From Prosapia bicincta (taxonomy: Eukaryota; Arthropoda; Insecta; Hemiptera; Cercopidae), in assembly GCA_036971475.1 (NCBI GenBank), contig JBAIZL010000001.1, positions 208,224,341 through 208,288,340 of the forward strand: DNA of 64,000 nt, given 5' to 3'. The notes below the pieces were generated by a model, which was not told the DNA's origin, ran no database searches, and was given only the letters and a program-made list of their open reading frames with translations. Shown piece after piece: positions 23,146-34,703 of this stretch (its first letter is position 1; every line of letters begins with the position of its first letter). Both the position numbers and the translations under genes were made by a program.

Positions 23146-25845
23146 CCTGTAGAAAAGTTGTAAAATCTATACTATACAAAACTAACATCACCTATAAAAT
23201 ATAATCTTAATTTAAGATAATAAATAGATACAATCTTTTTAGAATTATAGACTATATTCTAATTACCTGTAGAAAAGTTGTAAAATCTATACTATACAAA
23301 ACTAACATCACCTATAAGATATAATCTTGATTTAAGATAATAAATAGATACAATCTTTTTAGAATTATAGACTATATTCCAATTACCTGTAGAAAAGTTG
23401 TAAAATCTATACTATACAAAACTAACAACACCTATAAGATATAATCTTGATTTAAGATAATAAATAGATACAATCTTTTTAGAATTATGGACTATATTCT
23501 AATATCCTGTAGAAAAGTTATAAAATCTATACTACACAAAACTAACATCACCTATAAGATATAATCTTGATTTAAGATAATAAATAGATACAATCTTTTT
23601 AGAATTATGGACTAAATTCTAATATCCTGTAGAAAAGTTGTAAAATCTATACTATACAAAACTAACATCACCTATAAGATATAATCTTGATTTAAGATAA
23701 TAAATAGATACAATCTTTTTAGAATTATGGACTATATTCTAATATCCTGTAGAAAAGTTGTAAAATCTATACTACACAAAACTAACATCACCTATAAGAT
23801 ATAATCTTGATTTAAGATAATAAATAGATACAATCTTTTTAGAATTATGGACTATATTCTAATATCCTGTAGAAAAGTTGTAAAATCTATACTACACAAA
23901 ACTAACATCACCTATAAGATATAATCTTGATTTAAGATAATAAATAGATACAATCTTTTTAGAATTATGGACTATATTCTAATATCCTGTAGAAAAGTTG
24001 TAAAATCTATACTATACAAAACTAACATCACCTATAAGATATAATCTTGATTTAAGATAATAAATAGATACAATCTTTTTAGAATTATGGACTATATTCT
24101 AATATCCTGTAGAAAAGTTGTAAAATCTATACTATACAAAACTAACATCACCTATAAGATATAATCTTGATTTAAGATAATAAATAGATACAATCTTTTT
24201 AGAATTATGGACTATATTCTAATATCCTGTAGAAAAGTTGTAAAATCTATACTATACAAAACTAACATCACCTATAAGATATAATCTTGATTTAAGATAA
24301 TAAATAGATACAATCTTTTTAGAATAATGGACTATATTCTAATATCCTGTAGAAAAGTTGTAAAATCTATACTATACAAAACTAACATCACCTATAAGAT
24401 ATAATCTTGATTTAAGATAATAAATAGATACAATCTTTTTAGAATTATGGACTATATTCTAATATCCTGTAGAAAAGTTGTAAAATCTATACTATACAAA
24501 ACTAACATCACCTATAAGATATAATCTTGATTTAAGATAATAAATAGATACAATCTTTTTAGAATAATGGACTATATTCTAATATCCTGTAGAAAAGTTG
24601 TAAAATCTATACTATACAAAACTAACATCACCTATAAGATATAATCTTGATTTAAGATAATAAATAGATACAATCTTTTTAGAATTATGGACTATATTCT
24701 AATATCCTGTAGAAAAGTTGTAAAATCTATACTATACAAAACTAACATCACCTATAAGATATAATCTTGATTTAAGATAATAAATAGATACAATCTTTTT
24801 AGAATAATGGACTATATTCTAATATCCTGTAGAAAAGTTGTAAAATCTATACTATACAAAACTAACATCACCTATAAGATATAATCTTGATTTAAGATAA
24901 TAAATAGATACAATCTTTTTAGAATTATGGACTATATTATAATATCCTGTAGAAAAGTTGTAAAATCTATACTATACAAAACTAACATCACCTATAAGAT
25001 ATAATCTTGATTTAAGATAATAAATAGATACAATCTTTTTAGAATTATGGACTATATTCTAATATCCTGTAGAAAAGTTGTAAAATCTATACTATACAAA
25101 ACTAACATCACCTATAAGATATAATCTTGATTTAAGATTATAAATAGATACAATCTTTTTAGAATTATGGACTATATTCTAATATCCTGTAGAAAAGTTG
25201 TAAAATCTATACTATACAAAACTAACATCACCTATAAGATATAATCTTGATTTAAGATAATAAATAGATACAATCTTTTTAGAATTATGCACTATATTCT
25301 AATATACTGTAGAAAAGTTGTAAAATCTATACTATACAAAACTAACATCACCTATAAGATATAATCTTGATTTAAGATTATAAATAGATACAATCTTTTT
25401 AGAATTATGGACTATATTCTAATATCCTGTAGAAAAGTTGTAAAATCTATACTATACAAAACTAACATCTCCTATAAGATATAATCTTGATTTAAGATTA
25501 TAAATAGTTACAATCTTTTTAGAATTATGGACTATATTCTAATATCCTGTAGGAAAGTTGTAAAATCTATACTATACAAAACTAACATCACCTATAAGAT
25601 ATAATCTTGATTTAAGATTATAAATAGATACAATCTTTTTAGAATTATGGACTATATTCTAATATCCTGTAGAAAAGGTATAAAGCTTATACGATATAGA
25701 AATATGTACCTATATATAAGTTTTTAACACGCAAATCTTCCTTATATAATTCTTATATATTTTATTACCCTGCAGAAAAGTCATAAGGCTCTTACAGTAA
25801 TAAACGTAACGAAACTTACATATTTTCTCAACACGCGCATCTTCT
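23146..25845. repeat. 120-bp satellite array, 21 full copies plus diverged edge copies
   Basis: Units of exactly 120 bp start at CCTGTAGAAAAGTTGTAAAA and recur in register from 23,146 to 25,546. A diverged copy starts at 25,666 and another relic near 25,769. Copies are more than 95% identical in the centre and diverge at the edges. A variant AGAATAATGG replaces AGAATTATGG at 24,321, 24,561 and 24,801, exactly 240 bp apart, which shows a dimeric higher-order unit. The variant TAAGATTA marks copies near the right end. Confidence 0.97.
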
Positions 25846-27220
25846 TTAACCTATAAATCACAACCTACAAAATATATTTATTTAGTATAGTATAAAGATA
25901 TTCATGTATGTTTGTGGTTAGAGTTTAAATATTGTTAACAAACTTTTTTTTATCTAATATTTTCTTCATATTTATTTATTGTCTACAATAAGTGTTATTT
26001 AATATTGTTATACATTTATACTTATATTGTTTTTTAATTTATTGTTGTGTTGCTTTGTTATCAATTGCGTTGTTGTTTTGTTATTTATTGTTATGTTTCT
26101 CTTTATTTTTATATATTTATTGTTACATATTTATTTTTATATTATTACTGTTATGTTCAAGTTTTGTTTGTAATTTTGGTTTCATTTAAATGTAATTTTT
26201 TTATTTTTTGTTATCTAAAGTATTGCATTTTGGTCATTGTTGATTGGCGATGCTTTCGCCAGGAAAAAAATCGGTTGTTCTGGTGCAATGAAATGGAAAA
26301 GAAAAGAACTCCACCTTTGCGTTTATTATTCTGGCTCTAAATCAAGTTACTTCTAAGAAATTACGGCGACGAAATATGCATTGCCAAAATTGATTGGAAG
26401 CATGTTATAATAAATTTGAAAAACGTACCTTGTTGTGATCTGAAATCAACATCCATGACAGACAGACAAAAGATTCTTCAAAACCGTATCTTCGCGTATT
26501 TTTATCCAAACAAGTTACAACATTAATAGACAGTACTTTGTACATCCTTTGTATAAAGAAGTTTCCACGATTTTTTTTTATTACTAAAAAACTTACAAAG
26601 GATAATCTAAAAAAATTGTCTATCTTATAAAATTAAAAATAAATTAAATATAATAAATATATTAAATTAAATATATTTAATGCGGTCATTCATATGGATG
26701 TAGTCGCTCAGTCTGACGGTAGAAGATAATTTGACAGAAAATAAGATCTTTGGACTTCTCCCATTCATCATTATCGATAGGGAAATTCAGTAATTTTTCA
26801 CTTCGCAGTAAGCTTAGACAATGGTCGGTTTTCTTTTTTTCAAACAGAAAATATTCTTGAATTCTCTAAGTACAACTAATGTTTTTTAAACGTTATACTA
26901 TGATTAATAGCTGTTGTATTGGACTTTGGTTGAAAAGAAACATCATTTGAAACACACAACCTGGGCTAATTAAAAATCTAAGACAGTCAGACTACACCGT
27001 ATATGCCAAGCAGATAAACGCTTCTTACACATACCAAGTGAATGTTTCCGATCTAACAGTGCATTTAAAACTCTGAATTTATTGCAAAACGTTTGAAAAG
27101 GGGTTCTAAATAATAATTTAGAATGAAGTAAAATTCCCCTGAATCAAATTTACCTTTTATATTGACCTTCTTTCACCTGCAAGAGAGTTAAGGGAGAAAT
27201 ATCGATCGCACATTAGTAAA
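25846..27220. other. AT-rich sequence, nothing recognised
   Basis: No supported gene. The T-rich ORFs at 25,992-26,340 reflect composition. Some of 26,930-27,220 may be upstream Helitron remnant but cannot be read. Confidence 0.4.
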
Positions 27221-27224
27221 TATT

Positions 27225-27822
27225 CCTCAACTACGTAAGCGATATTCTACTGCAGAAATACAAAACGAAGCATTTGAGAGTGTTTATGATTAGAAATAAC
27301 GAACAGTTCTAAATCGATTGGAAATGCAATCTACACAACGAACTGATGCTGATTCGTTCGATATAGAATTGAGACGAGAATAAAATTGAACACAGGTAAT
27401 CTATTGTCATTATTTACTATAAAAGTTATATACGATTAAAAATTCCCAACGGTCACAAATGTGATTGTAGGAAATAGGAACGTTTCACAAGTTCTTTCTT
27501 CTTAAATGAGTCAGCAGGAACTGGTAAAACGGCCTTAATTCCAATCCTTAATTTGATTATGGCAGCAATACGTGCCTTAGCACTTGCACGTCCGGTATAG
27601 CTGTCATTTGGACTGTAGATCTATTCATTCTGCTTTGAATGTACCGTTATGAACAATTAAAAATTCAATTTACTGAAACTCTCAAGTGCATTATTTTCAA
27701 ACCATCCGGTGGCATGGGAGAAGCAATCAAGTAATATCAACCTATTGTTTGGGAGGTAGCACACAAAACGTTGTTCGAGTCAATCGATCAATAACTGCAA
27801 AGTGTGGTTGGAAAACCTAATA
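27225..27822 (+). pseudogene. Helitron Pif1-like helicase, decayed (part 1, before insertion)
   Basis: Frameshifted translation gives, in order: a TAEIQNEAFESVYD-like segment; LNRLEMQSTQRTDADSFDIE followed by LRRE; FFLNESAGTGKTALI (Walker A) with AAIRALALA; CIIFKPSGGMGEAIK; and PIVWEVAHKTLFESIDQ, which corresponds to the Helitron Walker B block (IIWDE-TMAHK-LEALDRTL). Order and spacing match Helitron helicases. The aspartate-glutamate of Walker B is mutated and several stops interrupt the frame, so it is dead. The gene is split here by the non-LTR element at 27,823-29,763 and resumes at 29,775. Confidence 0.85.
27812..27822. repeat. Target-site duplication, left copy
   Basis: AAAACCTAATA, repeated exactly at 29,764-29,774 on the other side of the non-LTR element. 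Confidence 0.85.
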
Positions 27823-29763
27823 TTATTTTTATTACTAAAACTCGGAGGGACCTTATCGGTGTAGAGCACTTAGCTGTAGCCTTTGTACTCTCTTCCCATC
27901 CCTACCTCAGGACTAGCTTAGTGGATACCTACCTCTTTGCAGAAATCGAGTACCCACCTGATGCTAGATCTTCTGATATCCTCTGGTGTACATACCTGCC
28001 AGCCAAACCACTTTCTCCTTGCAGATCCCAAAGCAGGACACTCACAGAGTACGTGGATTGGGCTTTCCTCTTGGTCCTCGTCGCATCTCTTGCATACAGG
28101 GGACCTAGATTTTCCAATTTTGTATTGGAACCCCCTCAGATTCCCATGGCCTGTAACCAGCTCTACAGTAGCTCTGAGTTGATGTCTACTTAAGGAGAGT
28201 AGTTCTTTGCCCCACACATCTCCTGAGTAACCCCACAGTACCTTGGATTTGCTACACCCCAAGGTTACATTCCATTCTTCCCTGCACAACCTGTCTATAT
28301 GTGCCATGATCCTCTTGCGCCCCTCCCGAGGCGGCATGCCCACTGCCCTCAGCAACGGTCCTTGGGTTATACACCCTTGTTTTGCTAAGGCGTCAGCCCT
28401 CTCATTCCCTATCCAGCCAGAATGTCCTGGAATCCAGGTTAGATTGTGTGAATTATGCTTACTCAGCTCTGCTAAAGAAGCCATAGTCTCAGCCACCAAC
28501 CTAGAGCTGGTACTAGGCTTACCTAAAGCCTTCAGAGCTGCCTGACTGTCCGAGCAAATCCAGATGGTCTTGCCCCTCCTGCCAGACCCTATTATTTCCT
28601 CAGCACATAGTTTGATCGCGAGCACCTCCCCCTGGAAGACAGAGTTGTAGTTCTCCAGGCGATGACAAAATCTGTCTTGGTGTCTCGGTCCACTAAATCC
28701 TGCTCCCACTCCTTCCTTCATCTTGGACCCATCGGTGAACCAGATTTCACCATGTCTGGGTCTATACTCCGCCCATGCCTCTCTTGCAGGAATAAGGATT
28801 TTGTAGTTTCCTTTTTCCCTTTTAAGATACAGTATCTTATCCTGAGGTTCTATCCAGAGCTCCTTCAGTGAATCCCCAAATAGCTGTTTATGAAGTTTGC
28901 TACTTGTCTTCCACTGCCCAGTACAGCTTAGCCGGTATGCAGTTTTCATTGCCTCCATCCTAATTTCAAGACTCAAGGATGGAAAACCCAACATAACCCT
29001 CATGGCCGCACATGGTGTGCTTCTCCTTGTAGCAGTTATGCCTCTAAGGAAGAGCCCCTGCGCGCGGTCCAGCATTCTTTTACTTGTTTCTTTCTGTGCC
29101 CTGTCCCACCAGACGATAGAGGCAAAGACCAACCTCGGCACCACAATGGCGGAATAAATCCAGTTCATTTGACGTGGACCCAAACCCCATCTCGTGCCTA
29201 TTGCTCCTCTGCATTGCCAGAACGTAGCTATGGCTTTTTTGCACTTATCCTCCAAATGCTCACGCCAGAGTAGCTTCCTATCCAGAATAACTCCCAGATA
29301 TTTAGCACTCTCAACGTAGCTTATTTTAGTATTACCAACTTCCATCATCTCCAGCGATTTAGTTTTATATCGCCTAGTGAAGATGAGTGCCACAGATTTC
29401 TCTCCTTGAATGCATAGTGCATTCTCCCTGCACCATGCTTCTGTTACCTTGAGTGCCTCTTGAAGCAGGTCTTTGAGGACCTCTTCAAATGGTCCCCTAA
29501 CAAGGATAGCTATGTCATCCGCATATCCTACCACCTTGACACCCATTCCACTGAGTGTCCTTAGTAGGCCGTCCACGACAAGGCTCCACAGCAAAGGGGA
29601 TAACACTCCACCCTGCGGGCAGCCCTCCGAGACCATCCCATTTATCGTGCACCCCATCCAGGATGCAGTGCTTATCCGGTTTTCCAAGGAACTCATAATC
29701 CAATTTATAATTCCATCAGAAATCCCATGATCCATAGCTGCTCTCTTGATGGCCAGTCTAGAA
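27823..29763 (-). mobile_element. 5'-truncated non-LTR retrotransposon with RNase H
   Basis: Minus-strand element flanked by an 11-bp direct repeat (AAAACCTAATA). Its 3' end is A/T-rich (TAATAAAAATAA on the minus strand) and its 5' end is truncated inside the RT domain. These are hallmarks of target-primed reverse transcription. It landed inside a Helitron helicase pseudogene. The remaining coding part is open throughout, so the insertion is fairly young. Endonuclease, gag-like ORF and RT fingers are missing. Confidence 0.88.
27918..29735 (-). CDS. Non-LTR retrotransposon pol fragment: RT palm, RNase H, C-terminal zinc motif
   Basis: 605 codons, open from the truncated 5' end to the stop. 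Residues 38-47 (GCPQGGVLSP) are RT motif B and YADD at 71-74 is the catalytic motif C. Motif A with its aspartate is lost upstream; sequence before the ATG still reads RLAIKRAA in frame, so the ATG is internal, not a native start. Thumb-like sequence follows. RNase H occupies about 328-455 with D335, E370, D396 and D448 present. A Cys-rich CKRCDEDQ...H-C-CP motif near the end fits the terminal zinc motif of these elements. RNase H places it among RNase H-bearing arthropod non-LTR lineages (I/R1/LOA-like); the clade is not resolved. It cannot be autonomous because the RT is incomplete. Confidence 0.9.
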   Translation of the reverse strand: MDHGISDGIINWIMSSLENRISTASWMGCTINGMVSEGCPQGGVLSPLLWSLVVDGLLRTLSGMGVKVVGYADDIAILVRGPFEEVLKDLLQEALKVTEAWCRENALCIQGEKSVALIFTRRYKTKSLEMMEVGNTKISYVESAKYLGVILDRKLLWREHLEDKCKKAIATFWQCRGAIGTRWGLGPRQMNWIYSAIVVPRLVFASIVWWDRAQKETSKRMLDRAQGLFLRGITATRRSTPCAAMRVMLGFPSLSLEIRMEAMKTAYRLSCTGQWKTSSKLHKQLFGDSLKELWIEPQDKILYLKREKGNYKILIPAREAWAEYRPRHGEIWFTDGSKMKEGVGAGFSGPRHQDRFCHRLENYNSVFQGEVLAIKLCAEEIIGSGRRGKTIWICSDSQAALKALGKPSTSSRLVAETMASLAELSKHNSHNLTWIPGHSGWIGNERADALAKQGCITQGPLLRAVGMPPREGRKRIMAHIDRLCREEWNVTLGCSKSKVLWGYSGDVWGKELLSLSRHQLRATVELVTGHGNLRGFQYKIGKSRSPVCKRCDEDQEESPIHVLCECPALGSARRKWFGWQVCTPEDIRRSSIRWVLDFCKEVGIH

Positions 29764-29774
29764 AAAACCTAATA
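29764..29774. repeat. Target-site duplication, right copy
   Basis: AAAACCTAATA, exact partner of 27,812-27,822. Confidence 0.85.
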
Positions 29775-29900
29775 ACTTTTATAAGAAATAATATTGTTGC
29801 AAAAGAAATCAGCCGAATATTTCCTTCATTTCATTAATCAATACCAGCTGGAAATATCAAATACTGCCAGAAATACTTCTTGCGGATACTTGTAAGGAAG
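29775..29900 (+). pseudogene. Helitron Pif1-like helicase, decayed (part 2, after insertion)
   Basis: Reading resumes with an IVAKEISRIFPSFH-like segment, then IPAGNIKYCQKYFLRILVRK. This corresponds to the ILLAGDFRQ-LPVI...TPADEINACLK-S-LW-VKKL segment that directly follows Walker B in Helitron helicases. It is therefore the continuation of 27,225-27,822 across the insertion. Confidence 0.65.
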
Positions 29901-29904
29901 TTTT

Positions 29905-30498
29905 AATTACCTACAGGGTGTCCCAAGAAAAGGAGTAAACTTTCAGTGCTTCCTCGGATGAAAATAATAAATAACGTGCATATGATAATAGCTATTGGTA
30001 ATGAAATAAAACTGGCAAAATATTTACCATATTTTAAGTAACTGGGGCTTTAAGTGAAGTATAAAATTTAGTGGATTTTACTTTGTATGATAAACCAGTG
30101 AAACACTGTGTTACCTCTAATTATTTCTGAGCTACGTTTAATATATTGAGTTACTCAAGTTCTTTATGACATGACAATATAGTATAGGTTCAACAAAAAA
30201 AGAACGTGATGGAAATGACTCTTTTATTTGTAAACATTGATACGTTGAGGGAAACATTTTTTATTCGAACTTCTCTTCAGTGATTCCAGACAAATGAGTC
30301 CTTTATAACCCATTCGTTTTAGGTTTAACAAAACCTTATCATCGTGGCCATAAAGTTTTAAAAAGATTCGTCATATTCAACGCAGCCCGGGGACAGGTAC
30401 GATACGAATTGCATATTGCACTGCATTATCATGAAACTTAGTGTGACGCATCAGTATTAAGAAATTGACTTTTTATGTGTTTATAATGGGTTTATAAC
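29905..30498. other. Unrecognised AT-rich sequence
   Basis: Begins with CTACAGGGTGTCCCAAGAAAAG, a type of phrase common at arthropod transposon ends, but no partner end was found. Nothing else was recognised. Confidence 0.4.
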
Positions 30499-30501
30499 TT
30501 A

Positions 30502-31483
30502 GAGCCTACGCACACGGGTCGACGCTCGAAGTGGTTGACTCGAGAAAAATCGCGTTCGTTTCTCTGCTCCACTCAACTTTCTACGTAGTGACATTTGTGT
30601 CCGCAGGCGGTGCGTTTTGTGCTCGTCAAAAACCGAGCAATACCTCGTCCCCTGCGTTCCTCGTCTCGTCGGTATTGCGCAGGATTTATCGAGAGGATTT
30701 TCTATCTTCTTTTTTGTGCTTTATTAACATTTACAGATTTTTTAAATGATCGGTGAATGTTATGTTCGTTGATTGCAGTACCCATAGTTTAAATTATAGT
30801 AGGTTAATGTCTAATTAGTTGTAATAATTATTTATAACATAAAATTCTGACAACATTGAAGTTCTAATTCTAGGTTTCCAATGTAAATGTCGTTGGGGAA
30901 ATCGACAAAAACCCTGAAATTTATGAAGTTGCTTGATGTAATCATCTTGAATTCACTGATTAAACTAATTTTAAAAACACTTAACTAAGTGAATGCGTAA
31001 TTGTTTACTTGCTGACTCGTTTCAAAACATTCGTTCCTACTTAGGATACGCATTCACTTAGTTGAATATTTTTAAAATTAGCTGAACTTTATATTCACAA
31101 TTCTCACTAGAATAATGTATAAATCTTTCGACATTCTATAAACTGCTAAAAATTTAAGGTGACTCTGTTCCAGTTTTTGCACCAACAAATAACCGAGTAT
31201 TAAATTTACGTTCAATATAAGGATGCACCCATAATCTACGTTTATTTCTTTTCAAGCGCCGGTACCACAAAAACATAGTTTTCCTCCTCACTACTTGAAC
31301 TGCTCGTTTTTAATTAATTTATCTGGGTTTAAAATGCGGAGGTCAGTTCTGGTTGCGAGATGCAAACAAACTGATGTCGACCTATAGGCGGATGGAAGAC
31401 GCCCGAGCCGCAGATATCGCACAAGACGAGAGTGACGCGCGAACCTCTCGACGAATCAACAATCGACCCGTGTGCGGAGGCTC
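30502..31483. mobile_element. Non-autonomous DNA transposon, PIF/Harbinger-like
   Basis: 982 bp bounded by 21-bp terminal inverted repeats: left GAGCCTACGCACACGGGTCG+A, right the reverse complement with one mismatch (A to C at position 7). Flanking TTA at 30,499-30,501 and 31,484-31,486 is a 3-bp target-site duplication. TTA/TAA duplications are typical of PIF/Harbinger. No transposase is encoded; short ORFs (30,531-30,749 and others) show no DDE motif. CpG-containing terminal blocks contrast with the AT-rich interior, which carries its own palindrome at 30,963-31,085. Confidence 0.8.
30963..31085. repeat. Inverted repeat inside the Harbinger-like element
   Basis: Arms of about 38 bp: left AAACTAATTTTAAAAACACT then TAACTAAGTGAATGCGTA; right begins TACGCATTCACTTAGTTGAA and ends AAAATTAGCT. 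The spacer is about 45 bp. It could be a nested MITE or an internal hairpin of the host element. Confidence 0.7.
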
Positions 31484-31489
31484 TTAATC

Positions 31490-32228
31490 TATTCAGAATA
31501 AAGATTTCTCCGTCGTTTTTATACAGTAAATATCCGCAAGTATCCACAAGTAAATATCCTTATTACAATGGTTTCATTGTAACGGAGAAACTGAAATCCG
31601 TTCAAAATCCATCGCCAGCTGTAATTCACGAAGCGTCGTCAGACCTATGTTTATATGAACATTTTGTAATATCCATGTAGTGAAATTCTTCCCGTTTCTA
31701 CCTGGGTCATCCTCTATAATTGCGTGTTATACTAGTGTATTATTGATGAGCTGAGATGTTCTCTCAACAATTGTTGGAAACATTTGTATGGTATCATTTA
31801 ATGTGACAGATTAATTGGCCTCATAGTGTCTAGAATTTATTTAAAAAATTGTTAAAACATATTCCAAACAGACAAATTATTGATGAACGGCCGAGAAAAC
31901 GAGCTATTCTCCCGATCAAGAAGGAAGTCATATAGCATAAGCAAAAACTATTCCTTCTCATATCGAGGCAGTCTCAAACAAGACCGTCTAAACTGATAAG
32001 AGATTATGCATATTGTTATCAACCAATAGAATTTGAATTTGAATTCAATCGATATATCGGGGATGCCACACCCCTTCCAAATGGATATTAAAATCGGCTT
32101 GTCAATTGTCATTTTTACAAATATAATCTAATAGCACCTTTGCAAATCAAGCGATTGGTTTTAACATGTACAATTCTTGTTCATGAATCGAAAAATCAGA
32201 AAATCTCTGCTGAGACAGAAAGGGGCTG
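31490..32228. other. Unrecognised sequence
   Basis: No supported feature. An upstream exon of the AAA-ATPase-like gene could lie here but cannot be identified. Confidence 0.4.
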
Positions 32229-32230
32229 TT

Positions 32231-32232
<2 letters not shown>

Positions 32233-32316
<84 letters not shown>

Positions 32317-32331
32317 GTATTTATTTATTTC

Positions 32332-32376
<45 letters not shown>
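32233..32376. repeat. (CT)n(AT)n compound microsatellite
   Basis: (CT)n followed by two (AT)n runs separated by a short TTTATGTATTTATTTATTTC-like spacer. Confidence 0.95.
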
Positions 32377-32380
<4 letters not shown>

Positions 32381-32384
32381 TTAT

Positions 32385-32765
32385 TTCAACACGGACAATA
32401 TATGTTGAGTTCTCGAGAGTCAGCAACGAGGGGATATATGGACGAAAAATAGCATCATTGCTGTTTTAATTATTATTGGATTGTTTTTTACCTTGGCCAA
32501 TACATGTTGAGTTGCCAAACCAGCTAATCTCTTCTCAAAAAAATTTAAAAATCTAGTTTTATTTCTGAATTTGGATTGTTACTGACACGGCCAATACAGT
32601 TGCGACCACAAGAGTCGACATACCAGCTAATCTCTGTCCAAATGATAGAACCTCCGCCTTCTATATATCTAGATTTAGATTGCTACTGACACGGCCAATA
32701 CAATTTAAGTGCACGAGACTCGACAAACCAGCTAATCTTTGCCCAAATAGTAGCATCGTAGTACA
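32385..32765. repeat. Degenerate tandem repeat, unit about 112 bp, 3-4 copies
   Basis: Repeated landmarks CACGGCCAATACA, GAGT/GAGACTCGACA, ACCAGCTAATCTCT and TTTGGATTGTTACTGA occur near 32,385, 32,490, 32,590 and 32,690. The first copy is the most diverged. Confidence 0.75.
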
Positions 32766-32769
32766 TAAA

Positions 32770-33478
32770 GAATATCCAGAAACCTTGGTGTTAACTTTAT
32801 TTTATTTTCCATTTATAAGACAATCGTAATGCAACTCACATTAATAACTAACAGCCTTAATAGACCTAATTCTATCGCCTTTAATTTCCAAAATACCTTT
32901 CTTCGTTTTGGACAAACCCCTACACCTATCCAATACAAATATTTTCATTCAGTTTTAAACACAAATAAATACATAGGTACATTTTTTCTGTTTCATTATT
33001 AATGATCTTATTATTCTGCAGAATGTAAGGATCTACAAGTTTTGTATGCAAATGTTAACGGATTTTTACACAATTTTTCTTATATTAAGAAATTAACAGA
33101 GTTGCCATTTGGGCAACTATGTTTAACAAAACGAATAAAGTTTTTCGGCAATACGTTTAGGGTTTTATGCCTTTTCCCTTAAGAAGTATAATTACTACTT
33201 AATAGTTATCTTATTAGAAAATCTGTAAAATGTTATTATAATACCACAGGGATTTACCAAAATAAAAGTACACCCTCCTTAGCATAAAATAAAACCTTAT
33301 ATTTTCTCTCCAACTGAAACTAGTAAGATATATTTCGATAGTTAAGTATCTATAGCTAGATACAGTTGAAATTTATCAGGTTATACATAACACAAAATGA
33401 ACTGTGTTGACGTAGTGACATGTTTGTATTTTATTACTTTATTATTCATTTGAAAATGATTGTACTTTATTACTTTAC
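32770..33478. other. AT-rich sequence upstream of the AAA-ATPase-like exon
   Basis: Probably intronic, since the exon at 33,481 starts with a splice acceptor. No exon was recognised. Confidence 0.4.
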
Positions 33479-33480
33479 AG

Positions 33481-33636
33481 GCTTACCAGCAGGATATTAT
33501 TCACAACGATTCCCGTAGAATAGTGCTGAGTGGAATTGACACCTCGGAGTTTGACGAGATTTACGATAGTGACAGCTCCGAGTTAAAAGGACTTAGTGAA
33601 TCGTCACTTCCGAGTAAAGAGACGGAGGAGCAAAAG
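33481..33636 (+). CDS. AAA-ATPase-like gene, internal exon (52 codons)
   Basis: A pyrimidine-rich tract ending TTTACAG precedes 33,481 and GTAATA follows 33,636, giving AG/GT splice sites. The exon is 156 nt, phase 0 at both ends, and reads AYQQDIIHNDSRRIVLSGID followed by a Ser/Asp/Glu-rich stretch ending ETEEQK. The next exon (35,977) also starts in phase 0, so the join gives ...EEQK-GDELDKERDF. Such an acidic, low-complexity leader is common before the folded domain in eukaryotic members. An in-frame stop just upstream of the acceptor rules out extending the ORF, so at least one 5' exon with the start codon is missing. Support is the matching splice signals and phases; transcript evidence would settle it. 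Confidence 0.65.
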
Positions 33637-34613
33637 GTAATATTTTAAAATTGTGTTATAATAAATGATAAATTATAAAGGCCCGTTTTTACGCTGAGTG
33701 GCTGAATAAGTTGCCCGATGCATATTCCCAGATCACGTAGAACTATTCCCGACTTTAGTTGGACATTTTGTGAAAATAATTTGAGTCAAGCTTTGTTACT
33801 AAAAAGGGTTTGAAGGAGATCGTGGGTTAAGCAAACTACAACTAAAATACGTTGTTAAACTTGTTCTCATCAATTAAATATATCAATGATGATTATTATT
33901 TGTATTACGTATATTTCAAAGGAATTGTACAGTGTTCGTCAGAGATTTTCTACAAATACCCCAGCTTAACACATTAAGCCCACTCTCCAATTCGTCTTAT
34001 GTGATTTAGTCTAAACCTTATTTTCGAATTTAATAATAAATAATTGTAACAACTTGAAACAAATATCGTTATATTTTTTAAAATATCAATTAGATAAATC
34101 CTCTTAACAAACAAAATCATTTTGTCTATATTTCTATGTACATTTTAACTGCAAATAAAATATTTTATGTTTAGGAAGCTTTATTTACTTACAATAAACA
34201 ATTTTGTTGATGACATAATATTTGATAAATATTGCATGTATTTGAAATTGTTCGTATTCATACGTTCTACTAAAACACAAATTATTAACAAGAAAAAACT
34301 TGCTTTAAATATAGCGTCATAAATATTTTGTTAAAATGTAAAATAAAACATAAACTTAACATCAAATACTCACTAAACTGTATAAACTGAAAGCTTTTTT
34401 ATAGAACATTATCTTACTATACATTAAATTTAAATGTAACCATGTTACAAAATTTTAAGAAGTTACAAGTTAAATCAAACATGTAAACACAAAGATTCAT
34501 CAAAGGTAACACAGAACTCAGTAAACCCTGTTTTAGTTACTTGTAGCAACTGTGGTGTAATTTTTAATTAATTATAAATATAACCTCCTAAAACACCAAA
34601 ACATTTTTTTACG

Positions 34614-34656
34614 TCCTGATACACTTTTCGATTGCAACGCAATCGCCTTCAGAGGA
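34614..34656 (-). ncRNA. Candidate hammerhead-like motif, family 2 copy 1, left arm
   Basis: Minus strand: stem I TCCT/AGGA, core CTGAAGG (last base G for A), one extra C, stem II GATTGC/GCAATC with loop GTT, GAA, near-palindromic AAGTGTAT, then C at the cleavage position. Compare the exact palindrome ATGTACAT in the 52.4-kb copy. Confidence 0.4.
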
Positions 34657-34703
34657 AATTACTACATGACTAATTTCACTATAAGGTTAGTCTTGTAGTA
34701 ATT

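Noticed and set aside
23146..25845. CRISPR-like array
   Set aside because: Direct tandem satellite with no unique spacers, in eukaryotic DNA. The same applies to the 29-bp arrays.
27804..29730. Several plus-strand ORFs of 69-129 codons
   Set aside because: Antisense shadows of the RT/RNase H frame on the minus strand.
31432..31680. Candidate first exon of the AAA-ATPase-like gene
   Set aside because: Starts inside the Harbinger-like element and shows no suitable donor site in phase 0.
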